Below, piece by piece: positions 17,265 through 24,651 of a stretch of 64,000 bases of DNA. The stretch comes from Verrucomicrobiales bacterium. Lineage in GTDB: Bacteria > Verrucomicrobiota > Verrucomicrobiia > Verrucomicrobiales > DEV007. Below the pieces are notes generated by a model. The model worked only from the letters and a program-made list of their open reading frames with translations, was not told where the DNA came from and made no database searches. Numbering within the stretch: position 1 is the stretch's first letter; each line of letters starts with the position of its first letter. The stretch is taken from positions 1 through 64,000 of the forward strand of contig JARGNI010000003.1 of the NCBI GenBank assembly GCA_029213195.1, read 5' to 3'. The translations under genes and the position numbers were made by a program.

Positions 17265-18290
17265 CTACCCGGCCAGTTGGAGCTTGCGACGCCCGAGCTC
17301 ACCGAAGCGCTCTACCAGCTCGCGAGCATCTTGAGACGCGAGTTCCCGAGCGTGATTTCGGAGATCGGTCAGCCCGGATTCGAGGCTGCGAGTCGCAACC
17401 GAGCTGCTCCGGTAGTCCTCTGCACTCCGGCTAAGAAGTTGAGATCTCACCAGATCGAGTTGCTTCTCCATCTCGGTATCGCTGGCGAAATTCAGGGACT
17501 TGAAGTCATCAATGAACTTTACGAGCCGGTTCAGAGTCTTCTGGTGGACGCCGTCAGTTTTGCCACCGCGCATGGAAGCGAGCATTTCGTCGCAGAGCTG
17601 GGCAGTTTGCTGACGCAGCTCGGCTACGCACTCCCCAACGAAGGTCTCGACGCCTGTTTGGATTTCACGACGAGCCTCGCGGGCGGCATCATGCCGGGCG
17701 AGCCGGACTTCATTCTGCTCGGCGAAGGTGATCAGCTCCATCCCGAGGTCGTCGGGAACGGCGATTTGGAACAAGCGCACCTCGAACGAAAAGCGCGGTT
17801 CAATGAATTCCCGCGAAGGGAAAGCCTCCTGGATTTGCGAGAACAGCGTTTCTTCTTCATCGTAGGTTTTCGCAATTTGCCGGATGGCGTCGCGCCAATC
17901 GATGAGGGCCTGTTCGCGGGTGCGCTCGTAGCCGCGCAGGAATTTCCCGCGAGCGACCTCAAAGTTTCGCTCCTGTGCGTTCAACTGCTCCTGCACATCG
18001 ACCAGTTTTCCGTTGGGAAGGAAGTGGCTGACATTGAGAAACGGAAAGGTGTATTTCTCAATGACGGCATGGGTGCGGCTTTCGACGAGAGCGAGATCAG
18101 CGAGTGCCTCTTTGGGAAGAAGCTTTTTGTGTCCGAGGCTCATGAGTCGATCGCTGACCTGGTCGGGTTCGAGGCCGAGGTCGGCTGCCTTCAGCTTCTT
18201 GTGAAAGCGCGGATATCTGACGCTGGCATTGATCAACACTCCTTCGCGGGTCAGCACAGCGAGGAGGTCAGTATTGGTTTCGGTGTTCAT
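17265..18290 (-). CDS. DUF3150-like helical protein
   Basis: A 341-residue, highly charged and helical protein. The N-terminus (LLAVLTREGVLINASVRYPR, KKLKAADLGL) and central region (FLPNGKLVDVQEQLNAQERN) fit what I recall of the DUF3150 family, whose members are found in phages, plasmids and integrated elements near AAA ATPases; no activity has been established. The C-terminal half is predicted coiled coil. The leader upstream contains two copies of AAACCAACAAA and no Shine-Dalgarno site. Isolated by terminators on both sides, it is probably expressed from its own promoter. Confidence 0.65.
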   Translation of the reverse strand: MNTETNTDLLAVLTREGVLINASVRYPRFHKKLKAADLGLEPDQVSDRLMSLGHKKLLPKEALADLALVESRTHAVIEKYTFPFLNVSHFLPNGKLVDVQEQLNAQERNFEVARGKFLRGYERTREQALIDWRDAIRQIAKTYDEEETLFSQIQEAFPSREFIEPRFSFEVRLFQIAVPDDLGMELITFAEQNEVRLARHDAAREARREIQTGVETFVGECVAELRQQTAQLCDEMLASMRGGKTDGVHQKTLNRLVKFIDDFKSLNFASDTEMEKQLDLVRSQLLSRSAEDYRSSSVATRSLESGLTDLRNHARELASQDARELVERFGELGRRKLQLAG

Positions 18291-18403
18291 CGTATGTTTT
18301 TGGAATTTGTTGGTTTTTGTTCTTTGTTGGTTTTGCCAATTCGGGGGAATTGCTTGTTAGTAGGTTTTGCGATTTCGTGGGTTTTCGGGAAAGGCGGTAT
18401 GAC

Positions 18404-18447
18404 AAAGGCCCGGCACCTCCGCTGTAGTGCGGAAGCAACCGGGCCTT
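18404..18447 (-). terminator. Nested hairpin terminator after the clamp gene
   Basis: AAGGCCCGG (18405-18413) pairs with CCGGGCCTT (18439-18447), and within the loop TCCGC and GCGGA form a second small stem. It lies 30 bp downstream of the DnaN-like gene on the minus strand. The following T-run is weak (TTTGTC). Confidence 0.7.
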
Positions 18448-18477
18448 CGTTACCTGCTTGGTGTTGGTTGGGGCGAC

Positions 18478-19893
18478 TCAGTTGGAGCCGGTGGCGAGCT
18501 TTTTGATGGATCGGAAAAGGGACCGAAATCCCTTCAGTTCCTTCTGATCTTCGCTTCGCTGATCACGGGCTGTGTTTAGCGAGCCGCGTGCAGATTTCAG
18601 CTTTTTGCCTGCCGTGGCGAGTGCTGTGTTGGCTTCGGTAATCCGAGCTTCGAGTTCCTTCATCGGGTCGGAAGTTGGAGGCGATGCTACCGCCTTCTTT
18701 TTTGAGACCTGATTTTTCGCTGGAGACTTCTTCGGTGGTGTTGACCGCTCCGTGGAAACGATGGGATTCATCTTTCGGGGACGCTTCAGCTTTTGCGTAT
18801 CGCCAACCCGGACCGGCATGACAATCATGAGATCGCCTTTCCGCGAAAATTGCAGAGGCGACTGTGGATCGATCATGCTGATCCCGTTCAGCCCGAATCG
18901 GGCCGCCCGCTGGACATAGTCGCGATTGGCGAAGACCACCTGGTTGGGACCATTTACCTTGGCGGGGCCGATGGGATAGAACTGCCAGGGTTCGTCCGTT
19001 GTCTCGCGAGCGAGCAGGGAAACGAGTCCCTTCTCGACGTGAATACCAACGGGCTTATTGCACAGCTTCTTGCCGGGGAGTTTGGGAATGAGATCCGCGA
19101 TGGCTTCGGCAACCTCAGGCGGCGTTTCCACCCGGGATTTGAAGTCAGTCCCCTGAGGTATGACCTGCCGGTAGTTCGGGTAGCTGCCGGAGATGGTTTT
19201 CCCGGACAGTCGCCAGTGCTTGGCATCGATCCGGAAGGGAGTAGTCTCTCCCTTTTCGGTTCCGACCCGCAAGGTCCACGGTGTGGTGTTTGCCGAGTCG
19301 GCGATCTGCTTCCATTTCCACAAAGCGTGGTCAGGAAGGATGACCGAAGACTTCAAGGCGGGAAGATGCATCGAGTTGCTCGAATACAGCTGCCGCCCAT
19401 CAGTCGCGACGATGCGGTGGGCGTTTTTGCCTTTTCCCGAGACATCGAGAAAGGCACCCTGCAGAATGTAGCGAGTCGTATCGCTGGAGGAGCAAGCGAA
19501 CGCCTTGAGTAGGCTGGCGCTCATTTCTGCGGTGAGCGGAATCGGCGTTGCCCGAAACCTGGGTGGCTCGGGAAATTCCGACACCGGTGGTGCCTTGGCA
19601 AGAGACCGAAGCTCCATCGTGTCACCGGCCTTGGTTCCGCGAACTTGATCGCGGAGCACGGTTAGAGGCACAAGAAACGGCTCACACTTCTTCCCAACCT
19701 CGGCTTCAATCGTCAGATCGAGATGAAAGTCGAGATCGCTGGCGCTGAGCTGGACAGTGTTGGTTTTGAGCGGCTCGACCCGGATGCATTGCAGAGCCGG
19801 GAGCGACGCCTTCGGGTTGGCGACTTTCCCGAGACCGACGAGAGCCGGTTTGAAGTCGCCTGCCCGGATTTGGATAGGTATAGGATGATTCAT
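18478..19893 (-). CDS. DnaN-like sliding clamp with basic coiled-coil tail
   Basis: A 471-residue protein. Residues 1-370 follow the bacterial beta-clamp plan: TDGRQL at 164-169 and SYPNYRQVIP at 237-246 correspond to conserved clamp motifs (TDGHRL; G.FPNY..VIP), and the last strand reads DLMIVMPVRV. After a Lys/Pro-rich linker (about 375-415) there is a coiled coil (ELEARITEANTALATAGKKL and onward) absent from chromosomal DnaN, which is about 370 residues. It is therefore a clamp paralogue, not the housekeeping copy. A role in DNA replication, repair or loading of an element-encoded nuclease is an inference. Leader C/A-rich (CCAACC, AACCAAC), no Shine-Dalgarno. Confidence 0.8.
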   Translation of the reverse strand: MNHPIPIQIRAGDFKPALVGLGKVANPKASLPALQCIRVEPLKTNTVQLSASDLDFHLDLTIEAEVGKKCEPFLVPLTVLRDQVRGTKAGDTMELRSLAKAPPVSEFPEPPRFRATPIPLTAEMSASLLKAFACSSSDTTRYILQGAFLDVSGKGKNAHRIVATDGRQLYSSNSMHLPALKSSVILPDHALWKWKQIADSANTTPWTLRVGTEKGETTPFRIDAKHWRLSGKTISGSYPNYRQVIPQGTDFKSRVETPPEVAEAIADLIPKLPGKKLCNKPVGIHVEKGLVSLLARETTDEPWQFYPIGPAKVNGPNQVVFANRDYVQRAARFGLNGISMIDPQSPLQFSRKGDLMIVMPVRVGDTQKLKRPRKMNPIVSTERSTPPKKSPAKNQVSKKKAVASPPTSDPMKELEARITEANTALATAGKKLKSARGSLNTARDQRSEDQKELKGFRSLFRSIKKLATGSN

Positions 19894-19927
19894 GTTGGTT
19901 TTTTAGGTTGGATGTTCAGGTTTCAGA

Positions 19928-20392
19928 TCACTGGTAGTACCCATCGCTCTCACCGAATCCGGTCCTGCCTCGGCGATTCCGAAAATGCCGGAAGCGTCGG
20001 TAGCCGACGAAGGCCAGGTAGAGGACGGCCAGTGAAATGAGGACGGGTGGAACGGCAGAGGCCACGCCGAGGAAATCGGCGAGAATCTGGCCGAGCCAAT
20101 GGCTGCTGCTGGCGAGCTGTTCCAGGACTCGATTGACCGGAGGCAGGAGCAGAACTCCCGCGACCGCAAGGGTGATCGAGAGAAACAGGTTCAGCCGCAG
20201 CCACGCACGGAGCCACCCGCTTCCGCTGAGCCAGTATTCCAGCCGGCAGAAGTGCCAGCCGATCACTTCGGCACCCCGTTCGACCCACGAATCTTCCGTG
20301 AGTTCGAGCCGGGGGCTGGGTGGTTCGACAGGATCCTGTTTCCAGAGCTGTCGAAGTTCTTTGAAGTCGGGGAGTTCAGCGAACGATTTCAT
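19928..20392 (-). CDS. Two-helix membrane protein
   Basis: A 154-residue protein with a soluble N-terminus (about 1-60) and two transmembrane helices (about 68-85 and 110-130), ending in an Arg-rich, Gly-rich tail (YRRFRHFRNRRGRTGFG). No family recognised. Its start overlaps the 3' end of the upstream lipoprotein gene by 17 bp, so the two are translationally linked and may form a membrane complex. Confidence 0.6.
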   Translation of the reverse strand: MKSFAELPDFKELRQLWKQDPVEPPSPRLELTEDSWVERGAEVIGWHFCRLEYWLSGSGWLRAWLRLNLFLSITLAVAGVLLLPPVNRVLEQLASSSHWLGQILADFLGVASAVPPVLISLAVLYLAFVGYRRFRHFRNRRGRTGFGESDGYYQ

Positions 20393-20738
20393 GCGTGGTA
20401 GCGTCGAGGTTTTCTGGATGGGAGTTGGCCTGGAAACGGCGTGCCTGGGAACCGAGGGCCGCGCCGTAGATCAGCGCGAAACCGGCCAGGACGATGAAGA
20501 GCGCGGCGACGCCCTGCCAGATGGCGGCCTGGTCGCTGGCTTTCTCCGCCCTCGCCTCGGTGGTTTCGACCCGGGCCTGCAAGGCCTCGTATCGCTCCTC
20601 GAGAGAAGGTTGGCCGGACAGCCCGAAAGGCAGCCAGGAGTAGTCGCTCTTGCTGCAACTGACCGTGGAGGTCAGCAGAAGCGCGAGAAGTAAGGAAGTG
20701 AGAATCCGCTGAAGTAGCGGGAGTGATGTGGGTTTCAT
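20376..20738 (-). CDS. Small lipoprotein-like membrane protein
   Basis: A 120-residue protein. The N-terminus carries a signal-like helix ending LLTSTVSCSKS, a plausible though not perfect lipobox (V-S-C). A coiled coil follows (RYEALQARVETTEARAEKAS), then a transmembrane helix (VAALFIVLAGFALIYGAAL). The start at 20738 follows a long C/A-rich leader (AAATCCAAACCC, AACCACAAC). The in-frame upstream extension is low-complexity Asn/Pro sequence encoded by that leader and is rejected. Confidence 0.6.
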   Translation of the reverse strand: MKPTSLPLLQRILTSLLLALLLTSTVSCSKSDYSWLPFGLSGQPSLEERYEALQARVETTEARAEKASDQAAIWQGVAALFIVLAGFALIYGAALGSQARRFQANSHPENLDATTHEIVR

Positions 20739-20789
20739 AATGTTGTGGTTTGGATTCAGGTTTGGGTTTGGATTTGAGTGAAAAGGAAG

Positions 20790-20822
20790 AAGGCCGCTCC
20801 CCTGGATCAGAGGAGCGGCCTT
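20790..20822 (-). terminator. Intrinsic terminator after the nuclease gene
   Basis: AAGGCCGCTCC (20790-20800) pairs with GGAGCGGCCTT (20812-20822). On the minus strand it is followed by CTTCCTTTTC. It lies between the nuclease stop (20860) and the lipoprotein start (20738). Confidence 0.85.
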
Positions 20823-20859
20823 CCGGTTGGTGTTGGTATTGTGTGGTTGCTGGGAGCGA

Positions 20860-21711
20860 TCAGAGCCCCGACATCTTTCGGCACTCACGGGAGTAAGGGC
20901 ACCAAGAGCAGTGCTGGTTTGGAGAAGTGAGCCAGCTCTCGTTGGCGATGCCTTCGAGATAGGCTTCGATGAGCCGGAAGAATTCCGCCTCTAGCCGGTC
21001 ACTCATGGGATCGAGTGACGATACGAGGACCTTGGGCTGCTTGGTTTTGATCAAGTAGTGCAGCTCGAATCCCGATTCCGTCTGCCCGGTGGCACTCCGA
21101 TAGAGAGTCCCGTAGGCGGCCAGTTGCGTAGCATGCTGTTCAGGACCACTTCCGGAGCTTGGGGCTCGCGCGGCCGTCTTGTAGTCGACGATCTTTCCGC
21201 CGCGACGGACCAGATCGATGATGCCGACCAGACGGATTCCGAATCGATCGAGGTGGCAATCCACCTCAACCTCGACACCTTCCGGAGTCTCGGAATACGG
21301 AACCGGCGATTCGGCGAAGTAGGTTTCGAGCATCGACCAGGCTTGCGCTTTGGCGTTTGCTTCGTCGCCCTCCTTCTTCCAGGGAACCGACTCGCTTTCG
21401 AGACAGCATTTCCAGTTTTCGTCGAACTCGGCCCGAAGCTGATGGGCGTCGAACGGTTCGCTTTTCCAGCGTGCCCAGTTCAAGGACTTCAGGCACTCAT
21501 GCACCTGCTGTCCGATGAACAAGGCCGGGGCCGTCGGCGTTGCGATCCTCTCCACATATCGGAAGAAGAATTGACGCCGGCAGGTTTGCCAGCATTTCAG
21601 GCGACTCGCGGAGAGGTAGTCCAGTAATCCTGGATTCGAACTCGGCTCCGGGAGAACGTGGAGATTGGATGGGGCCATCTGCCGAGGAGGAACAGGCTGC
21701 GCCGCGTTCAT
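20860..21711 (-). CDS. PD-(D/E)XK nuclease with Fe-S cysteines (Cas4/RecB-like)
   Basis: A 283-residue nuclease. The catalytic fold shows H71, D166 (GIIDL), D176-Y-K178 and QLAAY at 196-200, matching the RecB/Cas4 nuclease motifs. Cysteines at C40 or C44 and at C268, C271 and C277 (CSWCPYSREC) are spaced like the 4Fe-4S cluster of Cas4 and AddB. No helicase domain is present and there is no CRISPR locus in the window, so a stand-alone element nuclease for DNA end processing or recombination is more likely than Cas4. It overlaps the preceding gene by 4 bp, indicating coupling. Confidence 0.88.
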   Translation of the reverse strand: MNAAQPVPPRQMAPSNLHVLPEPSSNPGLLDYLSASRLKCWQTCRRQFFFRYVERIATPTAPALFIGQQVHECLKSLNWARWKSEPFDAHQLRAEFDENWKCCLESESVPWKKEGDEANAKAQAWSMLETYFAESPVPYSETPEGVEVEVDCHLDRFGIRLVGIIDLVRRGGKIVDYKTAARAPSSGSGPEQHATQLAAYGTLYRSATGQTESGFELHYLIKTKQPKVLVSSLDPMSDRLEAEFFRLIEAYLEGIANESWLTSPNQHCSWCPYSRECRKMSGL

Positions 21712-22259
21712 CGGCCACCTCCATTCGTCGCAGGACGATGCCCGTTCCGGTTTCCATTCCGACCGTTGGATTTCCCCGCCATCTCAAGGAGGGCGGTGAT
21801 CAGTCCGGAGGCCGAGAGCTTGTTGAGCTGACGGACTGGTTTGCTGAACAGTTGGTGCGAATGCTCGTCGAGATCGGCATCGCTCAGCCCGAGCTGCTTC
21901 TGCAGATCGAGGATCAGCGTTCGCTGCTTCTCGGAGCATTGAAAAGCACCGTTGGTGGAGTGACTGCCGTTGTTTCCGTGATTGTGATTTCCGTTCGACG
22001 AGTGGATGGAGTGGCCGTTGCCGTTCGGGCTGGGCTGCTGGACATCGGTGACGCCGTAGTTTCCTTCAGGGACGAATCCGACGTGCTCCGCCAACTGCGA
22101 GTCGACGCTCGATTGGAGGACATGATAGAGCTTCTCGATCTCGGAAGGAATCGCTTCCAGGTCGTGAAGCTCGACTTCGACGGATGCCGATGCGGAAATC
22201 GACGAGTAGTGTGGAATCCCGCATTTCTTCGAATAATGGGTCAAAAGGGTGATTGGCAT
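21708..22259 (-). CDS. Unknown protein with Asn/Gly/His-rich linker, partner of nuclease
   Basis: A 183-residue protein in three parts: an N-terminal domain (ITLLTHYSKKCGIPHYSSIS to about residue 75), a low-complexity linker (NGNGHSIHSSNGNHNHGNNG, about 80-105), and a C-terminal helical domain (SEKQRTLILDLQKQLGLSDA, then LNKLSASGLITALLEMAG) before a second Asn/Gly-rich tail. The helical domain resembles a small module I recall at the C-terminus of phage recombination proteins, which read 'Q...I..L....G....L......V..L....AS.LI..L'. It is coupled to the nuclease by a 4-bp overlap. The start is placed at MPITLL, preceded by a CAACCAACC leader. A role in single-strand DNA handling is a guess. Confidence 0.55.
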   Translation of the reverse strand: MPITLLTHYSKKCGIPHYSSISASASVEVELHDLEAIPSEIEKLYHVLQSSVDSQLAEHVGFVPEGNYGVTDVQQPSPNGNGHSIHSSNGNHNHGNNGSHSTNGAFQCSEKQRTLILDLQKQLGLSDADLDEHSHQLFSKPVRQLNKLSASGLITALLEMAGKSNGRNGNRNGHRPATNGGGR

Positions 22260-22306
22260 GATTTTGGTTGGTTGAAGTTGAAGACCGGAGGAGCTCGGTC
22301 GTGAGC

Positions 22307-22507
22307 TCAATCCGATCGTTTGGGTGAAGGCATTTCACGCGGGTATTGCTCGCTTGCGGCGGTCCATCCGGGAGTTCCGGACAGAGCACCAACGAGCAGT
22401 TCCTCGATCAGTTTCGTCATCGGCATGCGACGACGTTTTGCCTCATGGAAGGCAGCACAGATCAAAGGACGCGAAATGACCGGCTGATAATGCGTCGGTC
22501 GCGCCAT
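22307..22507 (-). CDS. Ribbon-helix-helix-type small protein
   Basis: A 66-residue basic protein: a strand (HYQPVISRPL) followed by two helices (ICAAFHEAKRRRMPMTKLIE and LLVGAL), the layout of RHH/CopG regulators. It is the first gene of the leftward module and probably regulates it. Upstream lies a palindrome (22533-22549) that could be its operator. The leader contains AACCAAA without a Shine-Dalgarno sequence. Confidence 0.55.
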   Translation of the reverse strand: MARPTHYQPVISRPLICAAFHEAKRRRMPMTKLIEELLVGALSGTPGWTAASEQYPREMPSPKRSD

Positions 22508-22532
22508 GTGAATTTGGTTTTACTTTTAAAGG

Positions 22533-22549
22533 CCAGCCGACATGGCTGG
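22533..22549. promoter_or_regulatory. Palindrome CCAGCC-N5-GGCTGG, operator or terminator
   Basis: CCAGCC (22533-22538) and GGCTGG (22544-22549) form a 6-bp inverted repeat in the 109-bp gap between the zinc-ribbon gene and the RHH gene. It may be the RHH operator. It could instead be a short terminator for the leftward zinc-ribbon gene, since CCTTTAAAAG follows on the minus strand. The two readings cannot be separated by eye. Confidence 0.4.
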
Positions 22550-22616
22550 TTATCAAAAGTATATGCCGCGGGAATCTGCCCCATTGCAGCGTGGCAGAGC
22601 TGAACAGCAAAATCTA

Positions 22617-24176
22617 TCAGCCGCCCTCGCCAGCAGCTTTGGGATCGCCGAGCATCTTCAGAATCTCTTCGTGCTTCGTGTAAACGCCCTTGTGCACATC
22701 CAAGAATTTCGGGAGAGCCTCCAAAGAAGCCTGGGGAGTATTTGCTCCCACGAAATGAAACCCGGTTCCAGCTGCCCCTATGTAGCTCAGAATCAGCTTT
22801 CGCTGCTCTTCGGAAGGCTCGAGCAGGTCCAGTTGTTTTCGGAGCTTCTTCTCTACCTCAAACCGATGAAGCCCGACGGCATACGCGTTCCTCATCTGAT
22901 GCATCTTCAGAATTTCTTGATTGAAATCGTGAACGTCTCCTTTTTGTATCCCTTCCACGACACTAAAAATCGAATAGAACGGGGTAACGTGCTCAGCATA
23001 AAGACCGTGAAATTCTTCCAGTGCCGTTAGAAACGACTCACTGAAATCCTGCGTAATTTCATCTGGCGAACCTCCTTTCCTCCGCAGTGAGCCGTTGTGG
23101 AACTCCCACTTGCTTGGAGAAATGAAGCGTTCATCCTCGACCTCCACCAAACTTTGCGCAGCGTCCTTCCCGACCAGCCACCAACCGACGTTCCATTCCA
23201 TGATGATCTCTTCACGGATGCAGACATGGGTTACCCCCTCTTTGCGGAGCGCACGGGCATTCCCTTCACTCACAAAAAGATCCTCTGTGACCACCGGCGG
23301 ATAGGGATTGTCCATTTGATGCCCACCCTCATCTTCGGGATAAGAATAGGAATGCGAAAGATGAAATGCAGATTCATCGAAGTCGAATTCACCGAGCTTA
23401 AAAACCTGATCAATGATGACGGTGTATTTGGATTCATCGGGTAGCGCTGTGAGGATCTCCTCGTATGCGGCTTTCTCCGAACTGATCAGGTCCCGGCGCT
23501 CGAATTCGTCTAAATCTTCGATTCCAAAGTGTGCTAACCATTCGCTCCACTTTTCGGCCTGAACTTCGTCGCTTCCGCCTCTGACAGTTTGGCAAAAATG
23601 AAGCCCTTGATGGAATCCAAGAAGTTCCGGGGAAAGGGTCTCTTCGTGCAAACTTACTACTACGCTTCCGTCGATGTCGGTCCATTCTGGAGCATCATCG
23701 ACGAAATGGATCTTCCTTCGTTCGCCCTTCAGGAACTCTTGCCAATAGCGATTCTCTTTGAATTTCGCCAGCGGCTCCGCCACTTGCGAATACTTGGGCA
23801 ATGACCCCACACTCCGAATAGATCCGCTCTTTTGATCGGAAACAGAGGTAGCTCTATCTGCTTCGTCGAGATCACCCTTCTCTAAGTTTGATTTGTCGAA
23901 GACGCCGACCGAAACAAACATCAAGGCCAATGCGGCCACCGCCACAATACCTCCAACAATAGGCCACGCCCAGGACGATCCTCCCGTCTCTTTCTTCCGG
24001 CAAGAGCGCGGTCTCCCTGAGGCGGATCTTGAAGGAGGAGCGGTTTCGGGGGCTTGAAACGCCTGAGCGCAGGAAGGGCACTCGACTTCCTGACCCGCAA
24101 CCTCATCACCAGCCGAAATTGTCTGGCCGCAGTGAGGGCAATCGAATTTTAAGGCCTGTTGATTATTGTTCCCCAT
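22617..24176 (-). CDS. Double zinc-ribbon, single-span membrane protein
   Basis: A 519-residue protein. A zinc ribbon with C13-P-H-C16 and C33-P-S-C36 lies at the N-terminus, followed by a basic linker, one transmembrane helix (about 69-93) and a large acidic C-terminal domain of unknown fold, rich in Trp and Phe. Many PVC membrane proteins start with this ribbon. Its start codon lies inside a 16-bp palindrome shared in sequence with one before the divergent XRE gene, so repression by that regulator is likely. No enzymatic motif was seen. Confidence 0.6.
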   Translation of the reverse strand: MGNNNQQALKFDCPHCGQTISAGDEVAGQEVECPSCAQAFQAPETAPPSRSASGRPRSCRKKETGGSSWAWPIVGGIVAVAALALMFVSVGVFDKSNLEKGDLDEADRATSVSDQKSGSIRSVGSLPKYSQVAEPLAKFKENRYWQEFLKGERRKIHFVDDAPEWTDIDGSVVVSLHEETLSPELLGFHQGLHFCQTVRGGSDEVQAEKWSEWLAHFGIEDLDEFERRDLISSEKAAYEEILTALPDESKYTVIIDQVFKLGEFDFDESAFHLSHSYSYPEDEGGHQMDNPYPPVVTEDLFVSEGNARALRKEGVTHVCIREEIIMEWNVGWWLVGKDAAQSLVEVEDERFISPSKWEFHNGSLRRKGGSPDEITQDFSESFLTALEEFHGLYAEHVTPFYSIFSVVEGIQKGDVHDFNQEILKMHQMRNAYAVGLHRFEVEKKLRKQLDLLEPSEEQRKLILSYIGAAGTGFHFVGANTPQASLEALPKFLDVHKGVYTKHEEILKMLGDPKAAGEGG

Positions 24177-24183
24177 AGGGAAC
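24168..24183. promoter_or_regulatory. Palindromic operator 1, GTTCCCCATAGGGAAC
   Basis: A perfect 6-bp-arm palindrome (GTTCCC-CATA-GGGAAC). It covers the start codon (24174-24176) of the zinc-ribbon gene. The arms are identical to those of operator 2, 46 bp away centre to centre. A repressor bound here would block transcription or translation initiation of the zinc-ribbon gene. Confidence 0.75.
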
Positions 24184-24213
24184 CTATAATCCTACTTTTT
24201 GAATCAAGGTCAA

Positions 24214-24229
24214 GTTCCCCATTGGGAAC
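24214..24229. promoter_or_regulatory. Palindromic operator 2, GTTCCCCATTGGGAAC
   Basis: The same palindrome arms as operator 1 with a CATT centre. It ends 4 bp before the XRE start codon at 24234, so the regulator probably represses itself. No separate ribosome-binding site fits between palindrome and ATG, so the transcript may be leaderless or initiate within the site. Confidence 0.75.
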
Positions 24230-24233
24230 TTGA

Positions 24234-24512
24234 ATGCTACGACGTTACAGAAACTGCATCGGCCCCCAGGTTCGCCGCCTTCGCATGGAAAAGACGCTGA
24301 CTCAGGACCAGTTTGCCGCCCGCCTCCAGTTGGCTGGGTTGCATTCCCTCGACCGGGTCGCCGTGGCCAAGGTCGAATCACAGATCCGCAGTGTATTCGA
24401 CTACGAGATCGTCATCATCGCTGCCGAGCTTGGCGTGGAACCGGAGAAGCTCTTGCCATCGATTCGCTCGCTCAAGTCCGATTTGGATGATCTGATCGCC
24501 GGGGAGCGTTGA
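24234..24512 (+). CDS. XRE-family helix-turn-helix regulator
   Basis: A 92-residue protein. Residues 8-70 have the Cro/CI-type fold: IGPQVRRLRMEKTLTQDQFA (helices 1-2), VAVAKVESQIRS (recognition helix) and YEIVIIAAELGVEPEKLL (helices 4-5). The only rightward gene between about 13.4 and 36.7 kb, it is divergent from the zinc-ribbon gene. The two palindromes between them are the natural candidates for its binding sites. A similar arrangement is common in mobile elements. The start at 24234 is the only ATG that keeps the first helix. Confidence 0.8.
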   Translation: MLRRYRNCIGPQVRRLRMEKTLTQDQFAARLQLAGLHSLDRVAVAKVESQIRSVFDYEIVIIAAELGVEPEKLLPSIRSLKSDLDDLIAGER

Positions 24513-24651
24513 ATTTCCGCATTCTCGAATCTTGGATTTGTAGAGAAGATTCCGGAAGGAACGGATCATCCCATTTTGTCCCAATCTTATCTCTCGGGAG
24601 GTAAGAAAGATCATAGGCTGATCTTCTGCCACTACAGCTACAGACCGCAAT

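Noticed and set aside
17166-18506. 446-codon rightward ORF
   Set aside because: Antisense to the DUF3150-like gene, with no sensible start or domain; the minus frame has the clear leader and family features.
20860-21711. Cas4 assignment for the PD-(D/E)XK nuclease
   Set aside because: No cas1, cas2 or repeats nearby; the gene is coupled to an unknown element protein instead.
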